This document shows, piece by piece, positions 1-8,037 of a DNA stretch of 64,000 bases. Both the position numbers and the translations under genes were made by a program. The stretch comes from a candidate division WOR-3 bacterium (lineage in GTDB: Bacteria; Hydrothermota; Tepidihabitantia; Tepidihabitantales; Tepidihabitantaceae), in assembly GCA_013177935.1 (NCBI GenBank), contig JABLXZ010000004.1, positions 62,001-126,000 on the forward strand. The letters are read 5' to 3'. The notes beneath the pieces are model-generated. The model did no database searches and was not told the DNA's origin. It worked only from the letters and a program-made list of their open reading frames with translations. The first letter of the stretch is position 1. Each line of letters opens with the position of its first letter.

Positions 1-1
1 C

Positions 2-694
2 TCCGGCACCATCCGGCTGGAGATTGACGGCAAAACTGTGCTCGCCAATCTAACTCTTCCCCGTACCATCGTCGTCCATAAAACCCGGCACGGCTGGAAA
101 ATAGGTCCAATTCGAACCGCAAAACTTCACAAAACCCCGGAACTTTACGGTCCGGCAAAACAGGTAATGATGAAGCCGTTTACCATCGTGTATGGCACAC
201 AGAATCCCGAAGTTGCTGACTTTTTGCATCACGCGGCAAATCAGGAGGCGCTGCGCTGGTTTTTAATTGGCAACGGCAACACCGAAATCGTCCCGGACAC
301 CGCACCCATCCCCTTGAACCGTAACCTGATTCTGTTGGGCGGACCAGAAGAAAACCGGTTCACCAGCCGCATTGCCAAGCAGTTGCCGCTAACCGTCAGG
401 GATGGCAAACTGCGCTCTTCTCTACCCGGTCTGCAAGAAGAAAGTGTTGCGGTTGTTCTCTCCTATCCCAATCCGCTCAACCCGGAAAAACTTGTCCTTA
501 TCCGGATGGGCACTGACCCGCAATCAACCAAACTGTCCTTTTTCTGGGGTGTAATCGGTTCCGGCACCGCAATCCCTGACTTTTTGGTTTTCGACCGCCG
601 GGTAAGAAGGTACGGCTGGGCAGGAGTTCGGGCTGCCGGCTTCTTTGACCCGGACTGGAAGTTTGACCCAAAGACCACATTTATCGGAAAATAG
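2..694 (+). CDS. C-terminal part of a prolyl-oligopeptidase-like hydrolase (5' end outside window)
   Basis: The frame is open from base 2, so the gene begins upstream of the window and the GTG at 38 need not be its start. The visible 230 residues resemble the C-terminal tail of large secreted alpha/beta-hydrolase or S9-type proteins. In those, a segment around GPAKQVMMKPFTIVYGTQ introduces the last domain and is followed by short hydrophobic strands such as NRNLILLGGPEEN. The tail also has VVLSYPNPLNPEKLVLI and ends in FDPDWKFDP. No catalytic Ser or His motif is visible in this part, so the enzymatic role is unproven. The gene abuts ispE directly: its stop TAG at 692-694 is followed by the ispE ATG. 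The family assignment is tentative; being coding and 5'-truncated is firm. Confidence 0.6.
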   Translation, partial: SGTIRLEIDGKTVLANLTLPRTIVVHKTRHGWKIGPIRTAKLHKTPELYGPAKQVMMKPFTIVYGTQNPEVADFLHHAANQEALRWFLIGNGNTEIVPDTAPIPLNRNLILLGGPEENRFTSRIAKQLPLTVRDGKLRSSLPGLQEESVAVVLSYPNPLNPEKLVLIRMGTDPQSTKLSFFWGVIGSGTAIPDFLVFDRRVRRYGWAGVRAAGFFDPDWKFDPKTTFIGK

Positions 695-1588
695 ATGGAA
701 CAGGTCACACTTTTAGCACCGGCGAAACTCAATCTTGGATTATGGGTTGGCAAGAAGCGAAGCGACGGGTTTCATGAGATTGTGACCACTATGGTACCGC
801 TTGAATTCGGGGATACGGTGCAAATTAAAAAGAACCGCTCCGGACTCACATTGAAAATCACGGGCATCCAGTTAAACATCACGCCGGAACAGAACCTTGC
901 ATACAGGGCGGCAAACCTGTTTTTTCGGCAAATAAAAATCCCGCCCTGCTGTTCCATTAAAATCCACAAGCGCATCCCACCCGGTTCCGGCCTTGGTGGT
1001 GGTTCCAGCGATGCCGCTGCCGTACTACTCGGGCTGTCTGCGCTGTTTGATTTCCCCATCGCACCGAAAACCCTGCACCGCCTTGCTTCCCAGCTGGGCA
1101 GTGATGTCCCATTTTTTCTGCGCGGTTCCGCCTGTGTTGCCCGGGGCAGAGGCGAACGGCTACGAAAAATCCGCCTTCCCCTGTTGAACTTCATGCTCTT
1201 AATCCCCAAATTTGGCATCAATACCGCCTGGGCTTATCAGGCTCTTGACCGGCAACGGCGACATTTGACACCATCGCCGATTTCCCCTAAAATACTGGCG
1301 TTAAAGTTGAGGCGCAATGAACCGGCAGGGGTCGCAGCGCAACTTTACAACAGTTTTGAACCGGTAGTTTGCCGCCGGTTTCCAGAACTGAAACGGGCAA
1401 AAGCCCTGCTTTTAAAAAAAGGCGCCTGTGCGGCAAGCCTGTCCGGTTCCGGCAGTACGGTCTATGGCCTGTTTATAGGACCTGACCCGATGGCCGTGTT
1501 GAAGTTGACGAAACGAGAACTCGCTAGTTTCTCCGCAATTTTCACCCGGTCAAGACCGAATTGCCGCAACAATTGGGGTGTTGTCTAA
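695..1588 (+). CDS. ispE: 4-diphosphocytidyl-2-C-methyl-D-erythritol kinase
   Basis: This GHMP-superfamily kinase phosphorylates CDP-methylerythritol at the 2-hydroxyl in the MEP isoprenoid pathway; it is cytoplasmic. The N-terminus LLAPAKLNLGLWVGKKRSDG is the family's first motif. The glycine-rich ATP loop PPGSGLGGGSSDAAAVL lies near residues 93-109, and the GHMP C-terminal motif SLSGSGSTVYGLF near residues 248-260. At 297 residues it has normal length. The ATG lies immediately after the upstream stop. The last 15 bases, including the stop, overlap the 5' end of a tRNA-Gln gene, so its C-terminus (NNWGVV) is partly dictated by the tRNA acceptor sequence. The ispE / prs / ctc / pth / ychF neighbourhood is common in bacteria and supports the call. 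Confidence 0.95.
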   Translation: MEQVTLLAPAKLNLGLWVGKKRSDGFHEIVTTMVPLEFGDTVQIKKNRSGLTLKITGIQLNITPEQNLAYRAANLFFRQIKIPPCCSIKIHKRIPPGSGLGGGSSDAAAVLLGLSALFDFPIAPKTLHRLASQLGSDVPFFLRGSACVARGRGERLRKIRLPLLNFMLLIPKFGINTAWAYQALDRQRRHLTPSPISPKILALKLRRNEPAGVAAQLYNSFEPVVCRRFPELKRAKALLLKKGACAASLSGSGSTVYGLFIGPDPMAVLKLTKRELASFSAIFTRSRPNCRNNWGVV

Positions 1589-1645
1589 CTGGCAGGACAC
1601 AGGACTTTGGATCCTGGCGTGAAGGTTCGACTCCTTCCACCCCAG
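1574..1645 (+). tRNA. tRNA-Gln (anticodon TTG)
   Basis: A cloverleaf can be drawn. The acceptor stem TGGGGTG (1574-1580) pairs with CACCCCA (1638-1644), with discriminator G1645. The D arm contains TAACTGGCAGGA. The anticodon stem CAGGA/TCCTG encloses loop CTTTGGA with anticodon TTG (reads CAA/CAG, Gln). The T arm is GAAGG-TTCGACT-CCTTC. The CCA end is not encoded (GCG follows). The T loop TTCGACT and the short variable loop are typical of class I tRNAs. The 5' end lies inside the last codons of ispE, so both genes share 15 bases and probably one transcript that needs RNase P cleavage to release the tRNA. Confidence 0.95.
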
Positions 1646-1681
1646 CGTACTAAACCGTAAACCCGGTTGCGGGAGGAAAGG

Positions 1682-2620
1682 ATGGCAGAAGAGTTGAAAC
1701 TGTTTTCGGGACGGGCAAACCGGCCCCTGGCAGAAAAGATTTCCCGGCATCTTGATATTCCTCTCGGTGCCGCTGAGATAACTAACTTTGCCGATGGTGA
1801 AATCCGTATCACCATCAATGAGAATGTTCGAGGTAAAGATGTGTTTGTTCTTCAACCGACCCCGCCGCCTGGAGACAACATCCTCGAACTACTTCTGATG
1901 GTTGACGCCCTGAAGCGCGCCTCAGCCCGCCGTATCACCGCGGTTATCCCTTATTACGGTTATGCCCGACAGGACCGAAAAGACAAACCCCGGGTTCCGC
2001 TTTCGGCAAAACTGATTGCCAATCTGTTAACCCGTGCCGGTATCGACCGGCTGTTGACGATGGATCTGCACGCCGACCAGATTCAGGGGTATTTTGACAT
2101 CCCGGTAGACCATCTCTTTTCCACGCCCGTTTTGGTTAAACATTTTGCCTCCCGGACCGAAAATCTTGTTGTGGTTGCGCCCGACACCGGTCGGGCAAAT
2201 CGGGCAAGAGGCTTTGCCGAACGCCTGGGAGACAAGATTCCCATCGCCATCATCGACAAACGCCGCGCCGCTCCGAACCAGAGCGAGGCGCTGCGGGTGG
2301 TCGGTGATGTTGACGGAATGGATGCGCTCATCTTTGACGATATGATTGACACCGGTGGCACTTTACTCCGCGCTGCTGCGGCGCTGCTCAACGCTGGCGC
2401 CCGTTCGGTCAGTGCCACCGCAACCCATGGTATCTTTTCCCGTAATGCGGTACAACTTATCGGTGAATCACCACTTACCGAGGTGGTGATAACCGACACC
2501 ATTTACCAACCGCCGGAAAAGAACCATCCCAAAATCAAGGTGCTTTCCGTTTCCGCGTTACTGGCGGAAGCAATTTTAAGAATTCACCGCGAGGAGTCGG
2601 TAAGTTCACTTTTTATATAA
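1682..2620 (+). CDS. prs: Ribose-phosphate pyrophosphokinase
   Basis: It makes PRPP from ribose 5-phosphate and ATP for purine, pyrimidine, His and NAD synthesis. The 312-residue protein has normal length. It starts MAEELKLFSGRANRPLAEKI, contains the ATP-loop region YYGYARQDRKDKPR, and carries the PRPP-binding signature LIFDDMIDTGGTL near residue 220. The C-terminus keeps HPKIKVLSVSALLAEAI. I chose the ATG at 1682 because GGGAGGAAAGG lies 5-10 nt upstream; a TTG at 1667 would sit before that ribosome-binding site. It directly follows tRNA-Gln and precedes rplY by 9 nt, with AGGAGAG between them. Confidence 0.96.
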   Translation: MAEELKLFSGRANRPLAEKISRHLDIPLGAAEITNFADGEIRITINENVRGKDVFVLQPTPPPGDNILELLLMVDALKRASARRITAVIPYYGYARQDRKDKPRVPLSAKLIANLLTRAGIDRLLTMDLHADQIQGYFDIPVDHLFSTPVLVKHFASRTENLVVVAPDTGRANRARGFAERLGDKIPIAIIDKRRAAPNQSEALRVVGDVDGMDALIFDDMIDTGGTLLRAAAALLNAGARSVSATATHGIFSRNAVQLIGESPLTEVVITDTIYQPPEKNHPKIKVLSVSALLAEAILRIHREESVSSLFI

Positions 2621-2629
2621 AGGAGAGTT

Positions 2630-3343
2630 ATGGCACAAATCAAGGCAAAAATCAGACTTGAAACTGGAAAATCAAAAGTGCGCAAAATGCGCCGGGCAGG
2701 ACAGCTGCCCGCAGTAATGTATGGCCACGGCGACCCGTCAACGCTTCTGACCCTGTCCGCCCACGAATTTCAGCAGGTACTCCGCGATTTGAAAGGACGT
2801 ACGCCGATTGTTGACCTCGAAATTGACGGTCAGGGTGTTGTCCGCTGTGTCATCAAAACGATTCAGCGCAACCCGATCAACAACACCTTCCTCCACATCG
2901 ACTTCCAGAAGGTTCACGCCGATGAGAAGATTACGATGAATGTACCGGTTCTGCTCCACGGCACCGCCATTGGTGTAAAACAGGGTGGGATGCTCGAACT
3001 CCTGCTCCACGAAATCCCGGTGCGGGCAACTATTGATAAAATCCCCGAGCATATTGACATCGACATCACCAACCTGAAAATGGGACACTCAATCCACATC
3101 TCCGACCTGAAGTACGAAGGAATTGAATTTCTCCTGCCGGCTGAATCGGCAATCGTCACCATCCTTACACCTCGTAAACTTGCCGCGGCAATTGAAACCC
3201 CGGCGCCCACTGAAGCCGTGGCGGAACCCGAAGTGATTAAGGAAAAGAAGAAAGAGGAAGGTGAAGAAGAGGCGACCCCAGAGAAAGGTAAGGCGGGTGA
3301 GGAAAAGAAGGAGAAAAAAGAGGAAAAGAAGAAGGAAAAGTAA
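2630..3343 (+). CDS. rplY: 50S ribosomal protein bL25, long Ctc form
   Basis: This 5S rRNA-binding protein of the large subunit is 237 residues. The N-terminal L25 domain (about 1-92) has the typical KSKVRKMRRAGQLPAVMYG segment. The C-terminal TL5/Ctc beta domain (about 93-185) contains VPVLLHGTAIGVKQGG and the LLHEIPVRATIDKIPEHIDI motif. After residue 190 a tail of almost only Glu and Lys replaces ordered sequence; such tails occur in other Ctc proteins and are probably disordered. The ATG has AGGAGAG just upstream. The gene is sandwiched between prs and pth, as in many bacteria where ctc is next to pth. The stop is 1 nt before the pth ATG, so translation is likely coupled. Confidence 0.94.
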   Translation: MAQIKAKIRLETGKSKVRKMRRAGQLPAVMYGHGDPSTLLTLSAHEFQQVLRDLKGRTPIVDLEIDGQGVVRCVIKTIQRNPINNTFLHIDFQKVHADEKITMNVPVLLHGTAIGVKQGGMLELLLHEIPVRATIDKIPEHIDIDITNLKMGHSIHISDLKYEGIEFLLPAESAIVTILTPRKLAAAIETPAPTEAVAEPEVIKEKKKEEGEEEATPEKGKAGEEKKEKKEEKKKEK

Positions 3344-3344
3344 G

Positions 3345-3935
3345 ATGACCATCTTCGGCCTGGGGAACCCGGGAACGCGTTACGCCCAGACGCGGCACAA
3401 CATCGGGTTTATGACCCTTGATACGCTTGCCCGACGTCTGGGTGTAAAGTTCCATCACCAACCAGGCAGGTTCCTGTCACGTGCCCGCTGTGGTGAAAGC
3501 GAACTAATCTTGGTCAAACCACTCCTCTATATGAACGAATCGGGTGTCGTGGTCAAGGAACAACTAACAACCCAGCCCGATGAATTCCTTGTGGTCGTCG
3601 ATGACCTTGCCCTGCCCTTTGGCATGCTCCGGCTGCGGCCCAAAGGTTCGGATGGTGGCCACAAAGGCCTTGCCTCAATAATCTATCACCTGAACCGAAA
3701 CGACTTTCCCCGTCTGCGCATCGGCATCGGTGCCCCGCAGGGAATGGATGCGGTACAATATGTCCTTTCGCCCTTTACTCCGGAGGAAACAAAACTCCTG
3801 CCCGAAATCCTCGAACGTGCCGCTAACGCCTGCATCTCCGTGGTTACCGATGGCTTACAAAAGGCGATGAATCGAATTAACGCCCCTGCCCCGTGTGAAC
3901 TAACCCGGCAAACATCTTCTACCGAGGGATTATGA
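3345..3935 (+). CDS. pth: Peptidyl-tRNA hydrolase
   Basis: It releases tRNA from peptidyl-tRNA that drops off ribosomes. The 196-residue protein begins MTIFGLGNPGTRYAQTRHNI; the His of TRHNIGF is the catalytic His of the family. It then has the conserved KPLLYMNESGVVV segment, VVVDDLALPFGMLRLRPKGS with the catalytic Asp region, and the signature GSDGGHKGLASI. The ATG at 3345 gives the family's N-terminus; a longer reading from 3261 would add an Arg/Lys-rich stretch that is only the rplY tail read in another frame. The stop overlaps the ychF start in an ATGA arrangement. Confidence 0.95.
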   Translation: MTIFGLGNPGTRYAQTRHNIGFMTLDTLARRLGVKFHHQPGRFLSRARCGESELILVKPLLYMNESGVVVKEQLTTQPDEFLVVVDDLALPFGMLRLRPKGSDGGHKGLASIIYHLNRNDFPRLRIGIGAPQGMDAVQYVLSPFTPEETKLLPEILERAANACISVVTDGLQKAMNRINAPAPCELTRQTSSTEGL

Positions 3936-4984
3936 AGGTCGGAATTGTCGGCTTACCCAATGTCGGTAAAACTTCGCTATTTAACATCCTGACCGGTGCC
4001 CATGCCCGCGTTGACCTGTTTCCCTTCACCACGATTGAAAAGAATGTCGGAGTCGTAACCGTCCCGGATGAAAGGCTGGAAACGCTTGCCCGGATAATAA
4101 AACCCCGGAAAGTCACACCGGCGCACATCGACTTTGTTGACATCGCCGGATTGGTAAAAGGTGCCAGTCAGGGTGAAGGACTGGGCAACAAATTTCTTGC
4201 CCACATCCGGGAGTCGCATCTCATCCTCCACCTCGTGCGCAATTTCACCGCCCCTGACATCACCCATATCTTTGACACCGTGGACCCGGAACGGGATGTG
4301 GCGGTTGTGGAAAGCGAACTGGCGCTCGCCGACCTCGCAATTGTCGAACGCCGCCTTGCCAGCGCCCGCAAAGAGCCGGCAACACCGGAAAGAGACACCC
4401 TCATTTCAGCACTCGAGAAATTAAGCGCGGCACTCAGCCAGGGTTTTGACGCACCGCCGCTCACCGCCGAGGAAAGACAGGTGGTAAAAGAGTTCAACCT
4501 GTTTATCCTCAAACCGGTTGTCTACTGTATCAACTGCAGCGATGAACAGCCTGCCGACCCCAATAAATTCCCCCGGCTTGCCACTCGCACCAACCTGCTC
4601 TTCTCTGCTGCCCTGGAACAGGAGATTGCCGAACTTCCAGAACCAGACAAACGCGAGTTGCGTTCCAGTCTCAACCTTGCGCCCGAAGGACCAGCGGGCA
4701 TCGTCCGTCAATGTTTCGCAGCATTGAACCTCATCCGTTTCTACACGGTCAAAGGCGAAGAGTCACGTGCTTGGTCTGCGCCCCGTGGTACCACTGCGCT
4801 TGAAGCCGCCTATATGATTCACACCGACATTGGCAAGGGTTTTATCAAAGCGGAGGTCGTATCCTATCAGGACCTTGTTGCCGCGGGTGGTTTCAAAACA
4901 GCCCATGAGGCAGGTAAGGTGAAAATTGAAGGAAAAAATTATCAAATACAGGACGGCGATGTCCTGTTAATCAGATTTAAATAA
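3932..4984 (+). CDS. ychF: Ribosome-binding ATPase YchF (Obg-like)
   Basis: This is a universally conserved Obg-family P-loop protein that prefers ATP and associates with ribosomes. The protein is 350 residues. It has the G1 motif GLPNVGKTSLFN at 6-17 and G3-like DIAGLVKGASQGEGLGNKFL. The region where most GTPases carry NKxD has VVYCINCSD. The C-terminal TGS-like domain includes the family's characteristic AWSAPRGTTALEAAYMIHTD and ends GDVLLIRFK. The start overlaps the pth stop. The pth-ychF pairing is widespread. It is followed 12 nt later by rpsF. Confidence 0.95.
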   Translation: MKVGIVGLPNVGKTSLFNILTGAHARVDLFPFTTIEKNVGVVTVPDERLETLARIIKPRKVTPAHIDFVDIAGLVKGASQGEGLGNKFLAHIRESHLILHLVRNFTAPDITHIFDTVDPERDVAVVESELALADLAIVERRLASARKEPATPERDTLISALEKLSAALSQGFDAPPLTAEERQVVKEFNLFILKPVVYCINCSDEQPADPNKFPRLATRTNLLFSAALEQEIAELPEPDKRELRSSLNLAPEGPAGIVRQCFAALNLIRFYTVKGEESRAWSAPRGTTALEAAYMIHTDIGKGFIKAEVVSYQDLVAAGGFKTAHEAGKVKIEGKNYQIQDGDVLLIRFK

Positions 4985-4996
4985 AAAGGAGGACCT

Positions 4997-5368
4997 GTGA
5001 ACAATTATGAACTAACATTAATCGTTAACCCCAACCTCTCGGAAAAAGATGGAGAGCGGCTTCAAGAGGAGCTGGTTAACCTCTTGAAAAACCACGGTGC
5101 CGGGAAGTTCTACGACATTCGCACCGAACGCCGCGCCCTCGCCTATCCGGTTCGTAAACACCGCGAAGGCATCTACTTCTTCATCACCTTTCTTGGTCCT
5201 GCCGACCTACCGGAAAAGGTTCGCCAGGACCTGATGCACCGCGAGGAGATTCTCCGGTTGTCATTTTTCCGTCTGCCCCATCCACCTGCCGGCACCGAAC
5301 CAGCAACCCAGCCCGGCGCTTCGGCTCCATCCGAAGCTGCCACACCCGGTGAGGTGTCCAATGAATGA
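4997..5368 (+). CDS. rpsF: 30S ribosomal protein bS6
   Basis: This small-subunit protein binds the central domain of 16S rRNA together with bS18. The 123 residues start MNNYELTLIVNPNLSEKDGE and contain YDIRTERRALAYPVRKHREG and an REEILRLSFFRL strand typical of S6. After residue 95 there is a Pro/Ala/Thr-rich acidic tail. The GTG start at 4997 is preceded by AAAAAGGAGG with 5-6 nt spacing. The stop overlaps the ssb start. The usual bacterial order is rpsF-ssb-rpsR-rplI; here rpsR and rplI do not follow. Confidence 0.95.
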   Translation: MNNYELTLIVNPNLSEKDGERLQEELVNLLKNHGAGKFYDIRTERRALAYPVRKHREGIYFFITFLGPADLPEKVRQDLMHREEILRLSFFRLPHPPAGTEPATQPGASAPSEAATPGEVSNE

Positions 5369-5828
5369 ACAATCCCGTAACAGTTCAGGCAATCTGCGGC
5401 TCGGCTATCTCAACACCGTGATTATTATGGGAAGACTCACCGCTGATGCCGACCTCCGCTACACGCCCAAGGGCACGCCGGTCTGTTCCTTTCGCATTGC
5501 GGTCAACCGCCGCTTCAAAGAGAACGACGAAAACTGGAAAGACGAAACTTACTTCTTCAGTGTTACTATCTGGGCAAAACTGGCAGAGCGCCTTAGTGAA
5601 CGGCTCAAAAAGGGAACCGCGGTATTGATCAATGGTGAGTTACGCAGCCGCAGCTGGGAAACCCCAACCGGTGAAAAACGGAGTGAGGTCAACATCTACG
5701 GACGCAATGTGCAGATTCTCGACCGCAGTGCCGCACCCGGTCCCGAGGAAACAGATATCGACGCCATTCCACCCGTTGATGAAGAACCCGACATCCCGAA
5801 AGACCAGCTCGATGACATCCCCTTCTGA
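5361..5828 (+). CDS. ssb: Single-stranded DNA-binding protein
   Basis: This protein coats single-stranded DNA in replication, repair and recombination. The 155 residues contain an OB fold with NTVIIMGRLTADADLRYTPK, VCSFRIAVNRRF and TYFFSVTIWAKLAERL. A disordered acidic linker leads to DQLDDIPF, the conserved acidic tip used by SSB partner proteins. The start was set at ATG 5361, which has GGTGAGG 6-12 nt upstream and overlaps the end of rpsF; a GTG at 5349 would place that ribosome-binding site inside the gene. It is followed by a gap with a perfect promoter for rplM. Confidence 0.94.
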   Translation: MNEQSRNSSGNLRLGYLNTVIIMGRLTADADLRYTPKGTPVCSFRIAVNRRFKENDENWKDETYFFSVTIWAKLAERLSERLKKGTAVLINGELRSRSWETPTGEKRSEVNIYGRNVQILDRSAAPGPEETDIDAIPPVDEEPDIPKDQLDDIPF

Positions 5829-5866
5829 AACCTAAAAGTGGCGTTTGGGCTTCAACAAGGCAAAGA

Positions 5867-5895
5867 TTGACAAAGGGTAATATTTCTGGTATAAA
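5867..5895 (+). promoter_or_regulatory. Consensus sigma70-type promoter for the rplM operon
   Basis: TTGACA (5867-5872), a 17-nt spacer and TATAAA (5890-5895) form a near-perfect promoter in the ssb-rplM gap. Initiation about 7 nt after the -10 box would leave a leader of only a few bases before the rplM ATG at 5906. No Shine-Dalgarno sequence is seen there. Confidence 0.75.
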
Positions 5896-5905
5896 GATTG
5901 TTACG

Positions 5906-6337
5906 ATGAAAACTTCGATAGCAAAAAAGTCGGAAATAAAAGGCGAATGGTATCTGATTGATGCCAACAAGCAGGTTCTGGGCCGGCTGGCAACCCGCAT
6001 CGCCCGCCTGCTTATGGGCAAACACCGCCCGAACTACACCCCGCATATCGATGCTGGAGACCATGTGGTGGTAATCAACGCCGGCGGTATTCGGTTAACC
6101 GGTAATAAAACAGAGCAGAAGATGTACTACCGACACTCCACCCTGCCGGGAAAACTGAAGGTGCGAACCTACCGGCAGGTGGTTGAACGATTTCCCACCC
6201 GTCCTCTGCAACTGGCGGTGCGCCGCATGCTACCGAAAAACCGCCTTCAGGCAAAACGGATTCGCCGTCTCCACATCTATGTCGGTGCTGAGCATCCTCA
6301 CCAGGCACAGAAACTTATACCGGTAACCATAGAATAA
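5906..6337 (+). CDS. rplM: 50S ribosomal protein uL13
   Basis: This early-assembly protein of the large subunit has 143 residues. It contains WYLIDANKQVLGRLATRIA and LLMGKHRPNYTPHIDAGDHV, the family's central YYRHSTLPG segment, and MLPKNRLQAKRIRRLHIYVG near the end. The ATG at 5906 matches the usual N-terminus; a TTG at 5867 is actually the -35 box of the promoter. The gene lacks a recognisable ribosome-binding site and should be translated from a near-leaderless transcript. It is followed after one base by rpsI, the conserved rplM-rpsI pair. Confidence 0.95.
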   Translation: MKTSIAKKSEIKGEWYLIDANKQVLGRLATRIARLLMGKHRPNYTPHIDAGDHVVVINAGGIRLTGNKTEQKMYYRHSTLPGKLKVRTYRQVVERFPTRPLQLAVRRMLPKNRLQAKRIRRLHIYVGAEHPHQAQKLIPVTIE

Positions 6338-6338
6338 T

Positions 6339-6728
6339 ATGAACCAAGTATACTTTGCAACTGGCTCGCGCAAAACCGCCGTCGCCAAAGTCCGGCTTAT
6401 CCCGGGCACCACGGAAAGCACGGTCAATGGCAAACCGTTTGAAACCTACTTTGGCCGCAACGACTTGGTGCGCGTGGCTTTCGCGCCCCTTGAGATAACC
6501 GGCACTCGTGGTACATTTGGAATCAAATGTACCGTAGAAGGCGGCGGATTATCCGCTCAGGCTGGAGCGGTAGCGCTGGGTGCGGCACGGGCATTGTTGA
6601 CCTACAACCCGGAACTGCGCGCCCAGCTTAAGGCGGCAGCGCTGCTAAAGCGCGACCCGCGAGAAAAAGAAAGAATGAAGTATGGATTGGCAAAAAGAAG
6701 GAAGCGGTTCCAGTGGACCAAACGTTAA
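6339..6728 (+). CDS. rpsI: 30S ribosomal protein uS9
   Basis: This small-subunit protein has a C-terminal tail that reaches the decoding centre. The 129 residues start [20 protein letters not shown], contain [20 protein letters not shown], and finish with the conserved basic tail [19 protein letters not shown]. The family normally ends in SKR; here TKR. The ATG is 1 nt after the rplM stop, and the last 16 bases are shared with rpsB in another frame. Confidence 0.95.
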   Translation: MNQVYFATGSRKTAVAKVRLIPGTTESTVNGKPFETYFGRNDLVRVAFAPLEITGTRGTFGIKCTVEGGGLSAQAGAVALGAARALLTYNPELRAQLKAAALLKRDPREKERMKYGLAKRRKRFQWTKR

Positions 6729-7441
6729 ACATTAAACAACTACTTGAAGCCGGGCTCCATTTCGGACATCACTCCCGGCGTTGGAACCCGAAGATGAAAC
6801 CCTACATCTTCGGGAAAAGAAATGGTATCTTCATCATCGACCTCGAAAAGACGCTCGAGCGGTTACGCACCGCCTACGATGTCGTACGTTCGATAACCGA
6901 ATCCGGCAAAGAGATTATCTTCGTCGGCACCAAACCCCAGGCAAAACCGATAATCGAAGAAGAGGCAAAACGCTGTAACTCCTGCTATGTTACCGAACGC
7001 TGGGTCGGCGGCATCCTTACCAACTTTGAGGTCATCGCCACCCGTATTAGCCGACTGGCAAAACTTGAGCAGTTGCTCAATCAACCGCAGCTCAATGCCA
7101 CAAAGAAAGAGGCGCTGCGCCTGCAACGGGAGTACCGGAAACTGGCAAAACTGTTCGCCGGTCTCCAGCAACTGGACCGGCTGCCCGGAGCGATATTTGT
7201 TGTCGACCCGGTACGGGAAGCCACCGCCGTGGCAGAAGCCCGTCGGATGAAAATTCCGATTATCGCCCTGATTGACACCAATGGCGACCCGGAACTGATT
7301 GACTATCCGATACCGGGGAATGACGATGCGCTGCGCTCCATCAGACTGGTGACAAGCATCATCGCCAATGCGGTAATGGAAGGCAAAAAACAATTTGAAA
7401 CTGAAGGTATGGGGGCAGAGGAACAATCAAGGGAGGTATGA
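6713..7441 (+). CDS. rpsB: 30S ribosomal protein uS2
   Basis: This small-subunit protein needs bS1 loading and ribosome maturation. The 242 residues include [60 protein letters not shown] and the [20 protein letters not shown] signature, ending near [18 protein letters not shown]. The GTG at 6713 is the only start that gives the full N-terminus (the family begins shortly before LLEAG). It overlaps rpsI by 16 nt, so translation is probably coupled. It is followed by tsf, the classic rpsB-tsf pair. Confidence 0.95.
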   Translation: MDQTLNIKQLLEAGLHFGHHSRRWNPKMKPYIFGKRNGIFIIDLEKTLERLRTAYDVVRSITESGKEIIFVGTKPQAKPIIEEEAKRCNSCYVTERWVGGILTNFEVIATRISRLAKLEQLLNQPQLNATKKEALRLQREYRKLAKLFAGLQQLDRLPGAIFVVDPVREATAVAEARRMKIPIIALIDTNGDPELIDYPIPGNDDALRSIRLVTSIIANAVMEGKKQFETEGMGAEEQSREV

Positions 7442-7443
7442 GT

Positions 7444-8037
7444 ATGGCTCAACCGATGGAAAAAGTTGTCGAACTGCGCCGCCGAACCGGTGCCGGAGTT
7501 ATGGACTGCAAAACTGCGCTGGAAGAGGCGCAGGGCAACATTGACCATGCGATTGAAATTTTACGCAAAAGAGGCATCGCCAAAGCAGCGAAAAAGGCAG
7601 AACGCCCTACGGCGGCGGGTGTTGTTGATGCCTACATTCACCCCGGGGAGCGACTTGGCGTTTTAGTGGAAGTTGACACCGAAACCGACTTCGTTGCCCG
7701 CAACCAGGAATTCCGGCGCTTTGTCCGGGACATTGCAATGCATATCGCCGCCTGTGACCCAATCGCCATCGATCGCACTCAGGTACCTCAGGAAGTGATT
7801 GAACGGGAAAAACGCATCTATCAGGAACAGGCCGCCCAGACTGGAAAACCGGCACCGGTTGTCGAAAAAATTGTTCAGGGCAAGGTCGAGAAGTTTTACG
7901 CTGAAGTGTGCCTTCTGGAGCAGCAATTTGTTAAAGCACCGGAAAAAACTGTCGGTGACTATCTAAAAGAAAACATCGCCAAGTTCGGCGAAAACATCGT
8001 CATCCGACGTTTCGCCCGGTTCAAACTGGGTGAGTAG
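7444..8037 (+). CDS. tsf: Elongation factor Ts
   Basis: This is the nucleotide exchange factor for EF-Tu. At 197 residues it is the short form of the family, as in Thermus, rather than the 280-residue E. coli form. It has the N-terminal UBA-like signature VVELRRRTGAGVMDCKTALE, the AKKAERPTAAGVVDAYIHPG loop and the core motif VEVDTETDFVARNQEF. The start at ATG 7444 is preferred because GGGAGG is 8 nt upstream; ATG 7438, two codons earlier, lies only 2 nt from it and overlaps the rpsB stop. Its end overlaps pyrH by 8 nt. Confidence 0.93.
   Translation: MAQPMEKVVELRRRTGAGVMDCKTALEEAQGNIDHAIEILRKRGIAKAAKKAERPTAAGVVDAYIHPGERLGVLVEVDTETDFVARNQEFRRFVRDIAMHIAACDPIAIDRTQVPQEVIEREKRIYQEQAAQTGKPAPVVEKIVQGKVEKFYAEVCLLEQQFVKAPEKTVGDYLKENIAKFGENIVIRRFARFKLGE

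Noticed and set aside
3261-3344. Basic N-terminal extension of pth
   Set aside because: It is the Glu/Lys tail of rplY read in another frame; ATG 3345 gives the normal Pth start.
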